From NCBI GenBank assembly GCA_900618425.1, contig UZAN01039831.1, positions 8,134-72,133 on the forward strand: 64,000 nt of DNA, in the 5' to 3' direction. The notes beneath the pieces are model-generated. The model saw only the letters and a program-made list of their open reading frames with translations. It was not told the DNA's origin and did not search any database. The position numbers and the translations under genes were made by a program. Source of the DNA: Echinostoma caproni (Eukaryota; Platyhelminthes; Trematoda; Plagiorchiida; Echinostomatidae). Below, in pieces: positions 62,101-64,000 of the stretch. Numbering within the stretch: the first letter of the stretch is position 1; each line of letters opens with the position of its first letter.

Positions 62101-64000
62101 TAATTCTAAGGGAAAAAACCATTGTTTGCAATCACGTGAGGCTGATATTTTCATGCCAAAGATTACACCCGATATACTAATCACAAGCAGCAAACTTTGA
62201 GTGGAAATAAGTAATTTATCCTTAGTTAGAAATTATCTACTTCACAAACGGGCCTATGAGTATAGCTGAAGCAACTTTGAAAACCATTCATGCGGTCAAA
62301 ACGATGTTACCAAATGTTTGTAACTCCGTCGGGATAGTAACAGTCACTACATCTGGTATATCACACATTTCAAGTGTGAAACTCTTGTTTTTGTGCAGAT
62401 AATTTATTTCATGTGAACAGCTCAGATCTCTGGATAACCTTAATCTAGTTGTTTATGAGTGAAAATGTTGTTGTGCGTCGAAGCCTTTTAGGGAGAGGAG
62501 AATTTTGCATTTTTCGTCAAAGAAAACAGGGTGGTTACAAGTAACACATGGAATTGAGTTGGTATGCAAGGATGTTAAATAAAAAGAGAATGTCCATTTT
62601 TGTTAACCGCTGAGACGAATTAATTTTCTGTGTAACCTCAAGAATGCAGTGGGTTTGCAGTGTGAATATCATACTTTGAGTACCGTTGTTTTGTATCTAT
62701 TCACGCATTTTACTGTGAAAAGGAGTGTTTCGGTATTGCTCTCCAAATGCCACTGCTCTGGGAACACTGCACAAAGTACTGGTTTTCTATTATTCCAAGC
62801 AGAATTTTGTTTTGAAAATCATTAGCCTTATCGAACTAGAAGTTTAAGATAACTCGGAACAAACTAGAGAAGACACTTTAGAGTTTCAGTGGTAGAGAGG
62901 GGTATGCGCAACACGATGGAAAACGCAAAACAACCGAGCGGTCTCTTGGCAAACTATGGCATTTATAATTCTGCTCGAGATTGACACATCACAATCCCAG
63001 TAAACGTGCTTCACTCGAACTGCCTCACCCAGTTTAAACAACTTGGAAATGCTTCTGCAAATTTCCGGAACCGTTTGCTACAAATTGATGTGGCTTTATG
63101 GGTGCCAGTGTATTCAAACAGTCTCCAAATACTGACGTTGTCTAATACAACCGCTGTCAAACAGTATGAAAACAGTTATTCCGCTTCAGTAACAAATTTA
63201 GAGATTTCTATGTTACAAAATCGATCAATTACAGTCTGAAAGTAAACTAGTGAACAAAAACAAACGAGCTCAATGCTTTTCATTTGAGCACAGTTAATGA
63301 CTGTTTAATCATAAAACATTCATTTTTAAATAGATTATGCTTGAAATTTAGTTTTAGAGGTAAATTTTCTTTCGAAATAACCGGTTTTCTCTAATAATAA
63401 ATGGAGAAACAAATGAAACAGAAGAATATTTTGCCATTCAACTCTCTCTTACTTTCAAATTGATTATCTATTTGGTGATATTCACATAAATGACAGCATG
63501 TTTAGTGCGTGCTCAAAAAGGAACCGACTGTTAAACGGATTTGGCGTATTTAGACAATGCATCAAGAATGTTCTCGGGAGAAAATAATCCGTTCAATCAA
63601 ACTTTCTTTTGAATACCAGACTAAGTAATTACCAATAAAACACTGATAACTTTGATTCAAAGCAGATATTTGTAATTTTGTTTTTTTCCAAAGTAAATAA
63701 CCGACGCCATGGAAACCAAGTAGGGTAATCGGTTCCGTGCAAACCCGCAACGTAAGACGATAAGACCTCTATTCCCATCACAAAGCTGTAAGTTCAGACT
63801 AATAGGATGGGAAACAGTGCACACTTCCGCGAAACGGTAAACTCCGCAGAATGAGACGACTTGAAAAGAATGCGGTGATTGCAGATACGTGCACCTGTCA
63901 ATCATTGCTCATCTTTCATCCGACTATTCAGAAAAGAGAAAAAGAGAGAAAAAGAAGATAATTGGGGTGCATCAAGCGAAAAAACACCGTCTGCAATAAG
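59106..64000. other. No confidently recognisable gene
   Basis: On the minus strand several consensus donors (GTAAGT) and open stretches occur at 59115-59890, compatible with further exons of the same hypothetical minus-strand gene but also with chance. The plus frame 61576-61890 (104 codons) is unassigned. From 61.9 kb to the end I see nothing beyond short frames and a purine-rich stretch at 63934-63960. Confidence 0.4.

Noticed and set aside
1..64000. CRISPR arrays, operons, rRNA, intact tRNA genes, LTR retrotransposons
   Set aside because: No regularly spaced repeats, no clustered co-directional ORFs with ribosome binding sites, no rRNA-like conserved stretches, no closed cloverleaf and no long direct terminal repeats were seen on either strand.

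Overview
The window looks like intergenic or intronic DNA from an AT-rich animal genome. A flatworm (trematode-like) source is my best guess, but it is an inference. The grounds are decayed APE-type non-LTR retrotransposons of at least two or three families, Penelope-like elements (PLEs), a MULE-like transposase remnant, tRNA-derived SINE-like repeats, no long intact reading frame, GT/AG splice-like signals, and no operons, rRNA or bacterial gene spacing. No complete host gene can be supported. By a rough estimate (about one stop per 15 codons), ORFs of about 100 codons arise several times by chance in 64 kb of such sequence, so ORF length alone is not evidence here.

Layout. 1-2.3 kb: two CR1-like retrotransposon remnants facing each other tail to tail. 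2.3-8.7 kb: mostly featureless, with a GC-richer patch (6.87-7.14 kb), a dispersed 70-bp repeat and an AT microsatellite. 8.7-9.4 kb: Penelope-like remnant (minus). 13.6-14.7 kb: third CR1-like remnant, interrupted by the 311-bp assembly gap. 17.4-18.1 kb: a 437-bp element with about 108-bp inverted terminal repeats, lying next to a tRNA-derived SINE. 20.9-23.0 kb: minus-strand EN-RT retrotransposon. 25.4-25.9 kb: MULE-like transposase remnant. 31.9-34.5 kb: plus-strand EN-RT retrotransposon, the most complete element here. 39.9-40.2 kb: 3' end of an RTE-like element, whose UTR recurs at 57.4 kb. 44.4-44.9 kb: second PLE remnant. 45.7 kb: second SINE copy. 47-60 kb: a few low-confidence candidate exons, mainly on the minus strand.

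The elements do not form a working system. Every reverse transcriptase has stops, frameshifts or lost catalytic aspartates. The most useful technical result is that all five N runs lie between exact direct duplications of 3-19 bp, and collapsing the duplication at 14.3 kb and at 33.1 kb restores a conserved RT reading frame. These gaps are therefore probably unmerged contig overlaps. I did not find a convincing undescribed biological system.
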